Translations under genes and position numbers: made by a program
DNA from: Pseudomonas putida
GTDB lineage: Bacteria > Pseudomonadota > Gammaproteobacteria > Pseudomonadales > Pseudomonadaceae
NCBI RefSeq assembly: GCF_028682475.1
Contig: NZ_JANHLE010000040.1
Location: 1 to 38,777 of the forward strand
Length of the DNA: 38,777 bases
Direction: 5' to 3'
Notes under the pieces: generated by a model
The model's database searches: none
What the model was told of the DNA's origin: nothing
Seen by the model: only the letters and a program-made list of their open reading frames with translations
Part shown: in pieces, positions 1-7,070 of the stretch
Position numbering within the stretch: the first letter of the stretch is position 1
Layout: every line of letters begins with the position of its first letter

Positions 1-1
1 C

Positions 2-526
2 CTGTTGCCACAACCCAGCGACGCCCATTCACTCGGGATGTGGGCGTCGATCCGCAATTACATGGAAGACGGTCAAATGGTGGATACGCCGAACCCGATG
101 CTGGCCGTGTTGGGGTTGATTCCAACCGGGGATCGGCTCAAGCCCTACGAAGGGCTACACACCTTTGAAATCGAACGCGAAGACGCGCGGTCCATGGGCG
201 GCCTGGATGAAGGTGGGGAGCATTTAACGGCTGAGCAGCGAGAACGCTATGGCTATACCAAGTTATCCCGATGGCCCTTGCGATTCTGGTACATCCGTCG
301 CGTGCTGGTGTTTTGGAAGATGCCTTACCTGCTGGCCGAATGGGGCCACCGCAAGGGGCGCCCGACGCTGCCGGAATCCGTGCAGGCATGGTCACAACCG
401 TTGCCACCGGAGCAATGGGCAAAGCCCAGCCCGGCCTTGGTAAAAGCCAATCAGATCGTCAAAGAGGCGATGGACAAGAAAGGCGCGACCTTTGTCGAGG
501 CCTGCAAAGCGGCGGGGTTACATTGA
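2..526 (+). CDS. C-terminal part of an uncharacterised protein (5' end outside window)
   Basis: The frame is open from the first base of the window to a TGA at 524-526. The first possible initiator (TTG at 5) has no ribosome binding site, so this is almost certainly the 3' part of a longer gene. The roughly 173 visible residues are rich in Trp, Arg and Pro, with an aromatic stretch (WPLRFWYIRRVLVFWKMPYL, about residues 90-109) and a polar C-terminal helix. The N-terminal IRNYMEDG segment and the aromatic stretch remind me of DUF6708-type proteins, which are often found near type VI secretion genes, but that is a weak recollection and no catalytic motif is visible. I do not assign a function. 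The real start must be sought upstream. Confidence 0.7.
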   Translation: MLPQPSDAHSLGMWASIRNYMEDGQMVDTPNPMLAVLGLIPTGDRLKPYEGLHTFEIEREDARSMGGLDEGGEHLTAEQRERYGYTKLSRWPLRFWYIRRVLVFWKMPYLLAEWGHRKGRPTLPESVQAWSQPLPPEQWAKPSPALVKANQIVKEAMDKKGATFVEACKAAGLH

Positions 527-559
527 TGGCGCGTCAACGGGCCTGATTGCCCCACAAAG

Positions 560-590
560 TACCCGGTGAGAACGGGCTTGCCACGCGATG
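560..590. repeat. Degenerate REP half-site
   Basis: The sequence GGGCTTGCCACGCGATG (about 574-590) matches the REP core found in this window (GGGCTTGCCCCGCGAT) with one substitution. It lacks the usual inverted partner, so it looks like a decayed single REP downstream of the first gene. Confidence 0.5.
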
Positions 591-630
591 AGGCCTTCGA
601 TTGCCCCACGTTTTTTGAGCATATCCATTG

Positions 631-860
631 GCGGTGGTGGCGCTAAGTCACTTTTCCGCCCTTACAGTGGGTTACTTTGGCAAACGCCGGTGTGCCGGCC
701 CGGCCCAAAGTAACGCAAAGGGCTCGCCCCACCAGGGGCCCTACGCTCCGGTGCCGCTACGGGGCATTGCAAGCAACTCTACGCTTCGCAACTTCGGCTA
801 CGCCGAAGGCGCTACGCGCTAGCCCCTCCACGAAACCTCCACTCAGCCCTACTGGTTAAC
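631..860. repeat. Degenerate intergenic Pseudomonas repeat, non-coding
   Basis: This stretch has the composition of a dispersed intergenic element I recall as common in Pseudomonas genomes: a 'CGCCCTTACAGTGGGTTACTTTGG' type opening, an inverted pair GTTACTTTGG (671-680) / CCAAAGTAAC (705-714), then 'AAAGGGCTCGCCCCACCAGG' and further GC-rich text. Short open frames cross it, but none has a ribosome binding site or a recognisable protein. With the adjoining bases (527-630 and 861-900), I see no gene in the whole 527-990 gap. Confidence 0.5.
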
Positions 861-901
861 GGGGCGGGTGGATCAAGATCAAAAGCACATTTGGCCTGCT
901 T

Positions 902-930
902 GGTCGTTGTCGGTTCAGTGATCAGGTGTG
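902..930 (+). repeat. Left copy of 29-bp direct repeat flanking the Ig-like gene pair
   Basis: Bases 902-930 match 4812-4840 at 26 of 29 positions in the same orientation; the shared core is CGGTTCAG(T/C)GATC(A/G)GGTGTG. The two copies bracket the complete block containing both Ig-like genes. See the right copy and the finding on this block. Confidence 0.75.
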
Positions 931-990
931 AAAAAAGGGGTATTGCCAGCACTGCTACCCCCGACAAATCCGTACCTGACTACGAACATC

Positions 991-2457
991 TCAGTACACA
1001 ACCCTAAAATCATCGAAATAGTTTTCAGTTGTCCAGTTAGCCCTTTGCACTGTTGAAAAAACAACCTTCTTGAACTTTCTCGCGCTTGTGGGTTTGATCT
1101 CAATAATACCTTGCCGATCCTCGTCTTTTTGATGAACCAACTGATTGTTCTCGTCATAAGCATAAACCGTCCCGCCCCCGCTTAAATAAAACTGCATGAA
1201 CGTGGCCGCACGATTTAACACGAGCGTCAGACTGATGACGTTTCCAGCCACCGGCTGCGTCTCGGACATATGTATCCTTTTTTCGATTTGACAAGATCCG
1301 CGCACTGTCCAGGAAGGCGTAATCGTCATGAATTTTAACGAGAGTGACTCACCATTTCCGAGGTACCGGCGTGGTTGATCATTGAGATCATCAAACTCCT
1401 CGGTTGGTAGATTTTTAACCTGCAGCGTGAGCGGTGGAAATTGTAGTGCTCTGGCCTCTTGCTCGGCGCCGTCAAAAGTAACCTTTATGATTACAATCAG
1501 GGAGCTGCCGGTCGTGAGCTTTAGCAACTCGCTGCGCATCATGCGCACGCTCAATCCCGTGCCGGCCTGGCTATCGCTGACCACCAGCCCGCGCGCCAGG
1601 ACAATTGGATACTCCCCGTTTTCCGAGGTGCCCCGCGCGACAATCCAGTAGCGTTGCCCTTGGACAATCAACGGCCATTGACCCACTTCCACCGTGGCAT
1701 CGCCCGCGAAATCAGCCAGATCCAGTATGTTCTGCCTGGCTTCGCGCACGGTCGGGGTGGGCAAATCCCCCTCACGCAGCTCACCGACCACTAGTGCCAG
1801 TGGCTCGGACAGCACTCCCGGATTGTCCCCGCGGACAACGGCGTAGCGCACCGTGATGGTCTTGCCTTGACTGGCCGCTACCACCGAGACCGGGATGGCG
1901 AAGTCGACATAGCCAAAGGCACTGCCATTCTGTTGTGCACTTTGATACGAATCCCTATCGCCCTCACCCTGCCAGTCCACGGTCAGGACGTCGCCAGCCT
2001 GCATGCGGCTGTAGGCGACGCGGACAGTGGCGCCGTTTCTTGCCTGGATCGGGTTGAGGGTGTCGCCCGCTGCCTCTCGCACCGTCGGCGCCAGCAGGCT
2101 TTGCGCCAGTTGCCGCTTGATCAGGAAAGACAGTGGCTGTGAGGTGGCTATGCGGCCATTCTGGCGTTTGACCTCATAAATCACCGACACGCTGTTATCG
2201 AGATTGCCGATGATGTAAGGGTCATACGCGATCCTGACCGGAATCGGAGCATCGGCGTTGCTCCCATTCACGGTGACGTTGGAGGTGAACGTAGAGCTGC
2301 TCTCCCACCTGAGGGTGATTACGTCGCCTTCGGTCTTGTCCCGATACTGGGGAATATTGACGCGGGTCCCGTTACGCACTTCGTCGGGATCGAGGATCAG
2401 GTTTCGGAGGCCGACGATGGCTTGGCTGGCTGGGTGAGACTCATAGGACATCGTCAT
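991..2457 (-). CDS. Ig-like repeat protein, paralog 1
   Basis: This is a 488-residue beta-rich protein of unknown function. I see no signal peptide or membrane segment, so any export would need another route. Residues about 10-225 contain two roughly 100-residue modules, each starting near a proline-rich 'APTVREA' type linker and ending in a strand such as 'SEPLALVVG', as in tandem bacterial Ig-like domains. A more divergent module follows (about 226-340). The C-terminal ~130 residues form a different beta domain ending in NYFDDFRVVY. The ATG at 2457 follows GGAG at a good distance. Across its first two modules it is about 80-85% identical by eye to the product of 2682-4559; the C-terminal halves differ completely. 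Similar proteins are common in Pseudomonas accessory regions, but I know of no demonstrated role. Confidence 0.8.
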   Translation of the reverse strand: MTMSYESHPASQAIVGLRNLILDPDEVRNGTRVNIPQYRDKTEGDVITLRWESSSTFTSNVTVNGSNADAPIPVRIAYDPYIIGNLDNSVSVIYEVKRQNGRIATSQPLSFLIKRQLAQSLLAPTVREAAGDTLNPIQARNGATVRVAYSRMQAGDVLTVDWQGEGDRDSYQSAQQNGSAFGYVDFAIPVSVVAASQGKTITVRYAVVRGDNPGVLSEPLALVVGELREGDLPTPTVREARQNILDLADFAGDATVEVGQWPLIVQGQRYWIVARGTSENGEYPIVLARGLVVSDSQAGTGLSVRMMRSELLKLTTGSSLIVIIKVTFDGAEQEARALQFPPLTLQVKNLPTEEFDDLNDQPRRYLGNGESLSLKFMTITPSWTVRGSCQIEKRIHMSETQPVAGNVISLTLVLNRAATFMQFYLSGGGTVYAYDENNQLVHQKDEDRQGIIEIKPTSARKFKKVVFSTVQRANWTTENYFDDFRVVY

Positions 2458-2550
2458 GACGGGCTCCTCAAGGTGAGCAGCGCAGGATTGGCGTGCTGCG
2501 GGTATTTTGCGGAAGATCCGGACGTCCGGTAACTGGCAAAAATACTAGGT
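2458..2550 (-). repeat. Upstream flank duplicated with paralog 1
   Basis: The region just upstream of this start codon resembles the region upstream of the second paralog (4560-4655), with shared blocks such as TTGGCGTG, GGTAACTGG and AAAAAT.CTAGGT on the plus strand. The duplication therefore included the 5' untranslated region and probably the promoter, so the two genes may be co-regulated. The remaining bases to 2681 hold no gene. Confidence 0.55.
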
Positions 2551-2681
2551 TGGGGTTGGCATTTCCAGCAATGCTCACCCCTTTCAAAACCCGTACCTGA
2601 GTGCACAGAAACCGGGTAACTCGCTAGCGAATGGAGAACTCTGGTCTTGGTGGTGCTGAAGCCGATTCTGCTTGTCTGCTC

Positions 2682-4559
2682 CTATTCTCCTCTGGACTCC
2701 GGACTAGCAGGTAAGGAGTGGCCTGCAGACAGGTTGTTTAATTGTGTATAGCCCCACTCTATTTCAGCTAACACAAAACTTGTCTGCCACCAGTTACCAG
2801 GCTTCCGGGTGCCGGTAAGTATGATCCACTCAGGGAACCGCTCATTGCTTTTGAATGTATCAAAGGGGTAAGACCCCTCCGTTACCGGAAGAACCCGTCT
2901 TTCAATTAAGCCCCCTTTATCCCAAAACTCGATAGCCGGGCCTGCTGTGCTGAAAATTGCGCCAAATCTATATACGACCGATCTTACACTGCCATTGAAA
3001 CTTACTTTAATTGTTGATGCCGCCACAATATCTATGTAGTAACTTGTCTTTGGAGGGACCGGTGCGACAACCCGCGTACTTACCTCCTCGTGTGTGTCAC
3101 TCTGAAGGAGTTGCAATGTTACTCCTGATGGATATGGGTAAGGTGTGTTCAAGGATAAGTTAAACGCGCCTCTAGCACTCCACCCCTCACGCCCACTGAC
3201 AAAGGTTATATCTCGAACCGTTATGGGAAGTGTTGCCGACGTCGCCCACGTACCGTTGACCAAGACCTCATAAGCCCACGCCTTCTGGCCCTGGTCAACC
3301 AGACTAAACAGCTGTTCTACAGGTACAACGAGGTTGAGCGTCGCACCTGGCTGGGTCACAGTGACAGCATCTGTGTACAACCCACCCGTCACCCCGCGCA
3401 CCTGCTCACCGGCGCGCAGGTTCGCCGTTGCCGGTACGCGTATGCTGGCACCTGCATTTGGTTTGTAGATCGCGCCACTTTCCGCCTCTGGGACGGTCGG
3501 CGCCGGCAAGGTTCGAGGTATGTTCAGTAGCATAAGCGCCAAGGTCGGGAAGACTCGCGCTCCGGCTTCGCTCACTCCCCCCTCGAATGCCACCTTGACT
3601 TCCAGGCTAACCGAGCTGGCAGAGCGCAGCTTTTCAAGCTCGCTGCGTAGCATGGTCATGCTCAGGCCGTTTCTGACATGGTTTTCATCGACCAATTGGC
3701 TTTGTGCCACATAAAAACTGTAGGGATTGCCATTGACCAAGGTTCCCCCTACCACGGTCCAGTAGCGCTGCCCTATGGCAATCAAAGGCCAGGGCTGGAC
3801 GTTGACCGTGGCATTGCCTTGGAATGTAGTGAGATCGAGCGTACCAGCGCTGGCTTCGGGCACAGTCGGGGCTGGCAAAGCGCTCTGGGACAGTGCACCG
3901 ACAACCAGTGCAAGCGGCTCGGAAAGCAAACCCGGATTGCCCCCACGGACAACGTTATAGCGCACCGTAATGGTCTTGCCTTGACTGGCCGCCACCACCG
4001 AGACCGGGATGGCGAAGTCGACATAGCCAAAGGCACTGCCATTCTGTTGTGCACTTTGATAGGAGTCCGCCCCGCCTTCACCCTGCCAGTCCACGACCAG
4101 GACGTCGTCAGGCAGCATGCCGGTATAGGTAACACGGACAGTGGCGCCGTTTATCGCCTGGATCGGATTGAGGGTATTACCCGACGCTTCTCGCACTGTC
4201 GGCGCCACCAGGTTTTGCCCCAGTTGCCGCTTGATCAGGAGCGCCAATGGCTGTGAGGTGGCGGTGCGGCCATTCTGGCGTTTGACCTCATAGATCACCG
4301 ATACACTGTTGTCGAGGTTGCCGATGATGTAAGGCTCATACGCGATCCTGACCGGAATCGGCGCATTGGCATTCCCCCCATCCACTGTGACATTGGTGGT
4401 GAACGTGGAGCGGCCTTCCCATCTTAGGGTAATAATGTCGCCTTCGGCTTTGTCCCGGTACTGGGGAATGTTGGCGTTGGTCCCGTTGCGTACTTCGTCG
4501 GGATCGAGGATCAGGTTTTTGAGGCCGTCAATGACTTGAGTATCTGGCAGGGACGTCAT
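2682..4559 (-). CDS. Ig-like repeat protein, paralog 2
   Basis: This 625-residue protein has the same layout as its neighbour at 991-2457. Two N-terminal Ig-like modules (about residues 10-225) are almost the same as in paralog 1, including an identical 20-residue stretch around SAQQNGSAFGYVDFAIPVSV. A third module (about 226-345) and a fourth (about 350-450, from 'LPAPTVPEAESG' onwards) follow. A C-terminal beta-rich domain contains the motif EFWDKGG and ends in a short polar tail. There is no signal peptide. The ATG at 4559 is preceded by GGGAG. The gene sits directly upstream of paralog 1 on the same strand with a 224-bp gap. Shared N-terminal modules with a swapped C-terminal domain suggest a conserved structural or delivery part and a variable functional tip; that is inference. 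Confidence 0.8.
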   Translation of the reverse strand: MTSLPDTQVIDGLKNLILDPDEVRNGTNANIPQYRDKAEGDIITLRWEGRSTFTTNVTVDGGNANAPIPVRIAYEPYIIGNLDNSVSVIYEVKRQNGRTATSQPLALLIKRQLGQNLVAPTVREASGNTLNPIQAINGATVRVTYTGMLPDDVLVVDWQGEGGADSYQSAQQNGSAFGYVDFAIPVSVVAASQGKTITVRYNVVRGGNPGLLSEPLALVVGALSQSALPAPTVPEASAGTLDLTTFQGNATVNVQPWPLIAIGQRYWTVVGGTLVNGNPYSFYVAQSQLVDENHVRNGLSMTMLRSELEKLRSASSVSLEVKVAFEGGVSEAGARVFPTLALMLLNIPRTLPAPTVPEAESGAIYKPNAGASIRVPATANLRAGEQVRGVTGGLYTDAVTVTQPGATLNLVVPVEQLFSLVDQGQKAWAYEVLVNGTWATSATLPITVRDITFVSGREGWSARGAFNLSLNTPYPYPSGVTLQLLQSDTHEEVSTRVVAPVPPKTSYYIDIVAASTIKVSFNGSVRSVVYRFGAIFSTAGPAIEFWDKGGLIERRVLPVTEGSYPFDTFKSNERFPEWIILTGTRKPGNWWQTSFVLAEIEWGYTQLNNLSAGHSLPASPESRGE

Positions 4560-4811
4560 GAAGAGCTCCCGAAAGTGAACCGCGCAGGGTTGGCGTGTTG
4601 CTGGCTATGGTGCGGAGAATTCGCACCTCGGGTAACTGGTAAAAATGCTAGGTAGCGTCAAGTTTTTCGCTTCATTGCAACGTTGGTCCGCAGGGGATCA
4701 AATGCTTCGGGATATGTAAATGCTGGTCATTTCAAGTCCTAGGAAATAACCTACGCGGTCTGTCGATGCCCTTCTGATTGCCTTGGGAAACCAGTCCTTC
4801 TAGTCTCCTCG
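4560..4811. other. Intergenic region upstream of paralog 2
   Basis: Bases 4560-4655 are the duplicated 5' flank described for paralog 1 and include a small inverted repeat (GTGCGGAGAATTCGCAC, about 4610-4626). The rest, to 4811, is moderately AT-rich. I see no credible reading frame in it. Confidence 0.45.
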
Positions 4812-4840
4812 GGTCGCTGTCGGTTCAGCGATCGGGTGTG
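4812..4840 (+). repeat. Right copy of 29-bp direct repeat flanking the Ig-like gene pair
   Basis: This matches 902-930 at 26 of 29 positions in direct orientation. It lies immediately before the foldable element at 4836-4967, so the repeat could be part of that element's conserved leader, with the left copy left behind when the Ig-like block arrived or was duplicated. Confidence 0.75.
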
Positions 4841-4967
4841 GAAACCTGAACAGTTCGAATGGGTTGCCGTTATGGTAGCTGTGCGCGGGAGGCCGTCTGG
4901 CCTGCCGGGCTTACCCGTTCGCTCGGTTTTCCACCCCGCGTACAGCTGCCACCCTTAGTGTGGAAAC
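4836..4967 (+). ncRNA. Candidate structured leader upstream of the DUF3077-like gene
   Basis: Two 16-nt arms (4874-4889, GGTAGCTGTGCGCGGG; 4935-4950, CCCGCGTACAGCTGCC) pair at 14 of 16 positions plus a possible G-U. They enclose a perfect hairpin AGGCC-GTCT-GGCCT (4890-4903) and a short one CGGG-CTTA-CCCG (4906-4917), giving a branched fold of about 77 nt. A 10-bp direct repeat, GTGTGGAAAC, flanks the fold (4836-4845 and 4958-4967). I recall similar sequence ahead of DUF3077-type genes in other Pseudomonas, which would fit a leader RNA or a DNA-level mobile palindrome. Strand and function are not known. Confidence 0.4.
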
Positions 4968-5000
4968 GACGGGTTGCAGCCCTTCTTGAATGGGCTTGCC

Positions 5001-5309
5001 ATGAAAAAAATCGTCCCCGATCCACCAATACCCTCGCTCTACCCCACCCTCGAAAAACCGTTCGGCGACTGCCCCGCCGGTCACCCACAGCTGTTCTCCG
5101 TCAACGCCGGCCTCGCCCCGCACGATGCGCTGGTGCATATCTCGCTGTACCTGCGTTGTGCGTATGACACGGGCAACAAGGCTTTCGATGGTATCGATGA
5201 ATCATCCAAGGGCTTTCTCTGGTCCACCCTGCATTCGGTGGAAATGGCCAAGGGGCTGGCTGAGGCTTTGCTCGATGCCCTTGAGGATGGGGAGTTGAGT
5301 CGTCTTTGA
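5001..5309 (+). CDS. Small DUF3077-like protein
   Basis: This is a 102-residue soluble protein. The start chosen is the ATG at 5001 (MKKIVPDPP), because the frame upstream lies in the structured leader. The central segment LFSVNAGLAPHDALVHISLYL matches the signature I associate with the small DUF3077 proteins of Pseudomonas: LFSV, then a gap, then a helix beginning with HDAL. A second helix runs through SVEMAKGLAEALLDALED. Function is unknown; no catalytic residues or membrane segments are visible. The upstream ribosome binding site is poor (GGGCTTGCC just before ATG), so translation might depend on the leader fold. Confidence 0.7.
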   Translation: MKKIVPDPPIPSLYPTLEKPFGDCPAGHPQLFSVNAGLAPHDALVHISLYLRCAYDTGNKAFDGIDESSKGFLWSTLHSVEMAKGLAEALLDALEDGELSRL

Positions 5310-5312
5310 AAG

Positions 5313-5336
5313 CATCGCGGGGCTTGCCCCGCGATG
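5313..5336. terminator. REP-like hairpin between convergent genes
   Basis: This is a perfect inverted repeat, CATCGCGGGGC-TT-GCCCCGCGATG, three bases after the DUF3077-like stop and six before the thioesterase stop. It is a REP-type palindrome placed where a bidirectional transcription stop would be expected. It has no long T tract, so Rho-independent termination is uncertain. Confidence 0.55.
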
Positions 5337-5342
5337 ACACAG

Positions 5343-5780
5343 CTAGTCCGTCAACGTACGCAATTCGTCTCGCACCAATTCAGGAATCGCGGTCGACTTG
5401 TTGCTGGCCCGGTCTACATACACATAGACAACATAACCAAGCGCTGACACTTCAGTCTCGTCATTGCGGAAGATCCCCAGTTCATACCGGGCACTGCAGC
5501 TACCCAGGTGCGCAATACGCAGGCCCACGGTCACCTGATCAGGAAAGGTGATCGACGAAAAGAAGGTGCAGCTCGACTCGACAATCAGGCCGATGACCGG
5601 GCTGCTGTCGATATCCAGCGTCCCCTGCTCCACCAGGAACTGGCTGATCGCCGAATCGAAGAACGAGTAGTAAACGACGTTCTGCACATGACCATAAGAG
5701 TCGTGGTCACCCCAGCGCGTGCCGAGGGTATAGGAACGCCGAAAATCTTCGCGACGGGGACGGTAGGTCTTCTCGCTCAT
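5343..5780 (-). CDS. Acyl-CoA thioesterase, 4-hydroxybenzoyl-CoA thioesterase (hotdog) family
   Basis: This 145-residue protein has the single-hotdog layout. The N-terminal motif RWGDHDSYGHVQNVVYYSFF (about residues 22-41) holds the conserved Asp of the 4HBT family and the turn leading into the hot-dog helix. Strands follow (VIVESSCTFFSSITFPDQVTV-like and YELGIF), with a late YVVYVYVD strand. The family hydrolyses acyl-CoA thioesters in the cytoplasm; the substrate cannot be told from sequence. The ATG at 5780 follows a good GGAGG. It is convergent with the DUF3077-like gene and separated by a hairpin. The 174-bp gap upstream to the recombinase gene holds no other gene. Confidence 0.85.
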   Translation of the reverse strand: MSEKTYRPRREDFRRSYTLGTRWGDHDSYGHVQNVVYYSFFDSAISQFLVEQGTLDIDSSPVIGLIVESSCTFFSSITFPDQVTVGLRIAHLGSCSARYELGIFRNDETEVSALGYVVYVYVDRASNKSTAIPELVRDELRTLTD

Positions 5781-5954
5781 GGCACCTCCGCAAAATCGGC
5801 GGCGCAGCGGGCGGTGCTGAGTTCCATCACAGGCATAGCAATAACCTCGAACGAGTACGTTGATAATGTCCGCTCGTATGCAGCCGAGCTTCGGATTATC
5901 AAGATATCGGCTCGCAGGCCCGCAGAGCCCCTCCCAGGCGGGGGGGCGCTGTTG

Positions 5955-6911
5955 CTAATAGTCGTAGCGATCCACCGCCCGGCGCCGCTCGTTGTCGTCA
6001 CGCATGTCGTAGTTGGCAGTGGTCTGGATGTTGCTGTGGTGCGCGAGTTTCTGCGCAATCGACAGGTCGTGCTCTTCGATCACGCGGGTGATGAACGAGC
6101 GACGGAAGTCATGGGGCATGATCTTTACCCCGACCTGGGTGCCGCGCTGGCGGGCGATGTAGTAGATCGCATGTTTGGTGATGCGCTCGCGGGTGATGTG
6201 GCTGCCACGGCGAATGCGGTTGAACAGGAAGTCATCATCGGCCTGCCCCTCGGGCAACTGCTCGCGACGAAAGGCCAGCCAGGCGTTGAGTTTGTCAAAG
6301 GCCCAGGTCGGCGCGTACTTGATCAGCTGCTTGTTGCCCTTGCCCAGCACCTGCAGGCTGCGCTCGTGGAAATCGACCTGGCTCAGGTCGAGGTTGACCG
6401 ACTCGGATTTACGCATGCCGGTACCATAGAGCAAGGCGATCACCGCCGCATCGCGCAGCCCCTGGGGGCGCGGGTCGGCGGCGCAGGCATCCATCAATTC
6501 ACGAATCAGGCTGCGCTTGAGGTTGCGCCCGCTGGCCAGGCGTGTGCCCTGGGTCGGCTTGACGCTACGGATGCGCAGCAGTTGATCCTGGCTGATCAAC
6601 CCCAGCCGCCAGGCCTCGTTCATCACCCCACGCACCGCATTGACGTACAGCGACGAAGTGTTCGGCGCGTAGCCATCGGCGCGCAAGGCTGCCACCAGGG
6701 CGGTGACATGGCCAGGTTCGAGCTGGTGCCACGGCACCTCGCGGATGTCGCAATCCTCGAATCCCAAGCGGTCGGCAGCATCCTGGAGGATGTACTTCAT
6801 GGTCAGCTGACTGGAAGGCGCCAGGCGGGCGAGGTATTGCAGCAGGGGGTTTTGCAGTGAATCGGACAAACCGGGAATCCTGTAGAACGAAACTGGGGGC
6901 AAATGCCCCAT
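5955..6911 (-). CDS. Tyrosine recombinase / site-specific integrase
   Basis: This 318-residue protein has an N-terminal SAM-like core-binding domain (about residues 20-115) and a C-terminal catalytic domain. The full catalytic set is visible: Arg167 in GTGMRKSE, Lys in GKGNK (191 or 194), His267 and Arg270 in PHDFRRSF, His291 in LAHHSN, and the nucleophile Tyr301 in ANYDMR. It should therefore be active for strand exchange. It is somewhat longer than XerC/XerD and not close to either. There is no phage, transposon, excisionase or tRNA gene nearby, and I could not find att-like direct repeats beside it, so it looks like a resident stand-alone recombinase. The ATG at 6911 lacks a strong ribosome binding site, so the start is provisional. 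Confidence 0.85.
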   Translation of the reverse strand: MGHLPPVSFYRIPGLSDSLQNPLLQYLARLAPSSQLTMKYILQDAADRLGFEDCDIREVPWHQLEPGHVTALVAALRADGYAPNTSSLYVNAVRGVMNEAWRLGLISQDQLLRIRSVKPTQGTRLASGRNLKRSLIRELMDACAADPRPQGLRDAAVIALLYGTGMRKSESVNLDLSQVDFHERSLQVLGKGNKQLIKYAPTWAFDKLNAWLAFRREQLPEGQADDDFLFNRIRRGSHITRERITKHAIYYIARQRGTQVGVKIMPHDFRRSFITRVIEEHDLSIAQKLAHHSNIQTTANYDMRDDNERRRAVDRYDY

Positions 6912-7070
6912 GTCATGACCAGGTCATTGATTGGCAAGCCATTTACACCCGGTACGGATGCCGATAGTACCTCATCCGGCCGGTCGGGATCGATTGAAGG
7001 CAATATCATGGCGTGCCCTGCCCCCGGCTTGCGGCTACAGTTGCTCAAGGTCCCTATCGCCCGAGACAAC

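Noticed and set aside
628..859. Two short overlapping plus-strand frames at 628-822 and 677-859
   Set aside because: They lie in a degenerate intergenic repeat, lack ribosome binding sites, and encode low-complexity Arg/Pro/Thr-rich peptides.
915..1163. An 82-codon minus-strand frame at the end of Ig-like paralog 1
   Set aside because: It mostly overlaps the larger gene out of frame and has no ribosome binding site; its RYGF stretch is noted in a finding but does not support a separate gene.
4874..4950. tRNA gene, because the fold is 77 nt and branched
   Set aside because: The closing stem is 16 bp rather than 7, and no anticodon arm, TPsiC loop in the right place, or CCA end is visible.
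5955..6911. XerC or XerD
   Set aside because: The sequence is clearly a tyrosine recombinase but lacks close resemblance to XerC/XerD as I know them, and the neighbouring genes are not those of xerC or xerD.
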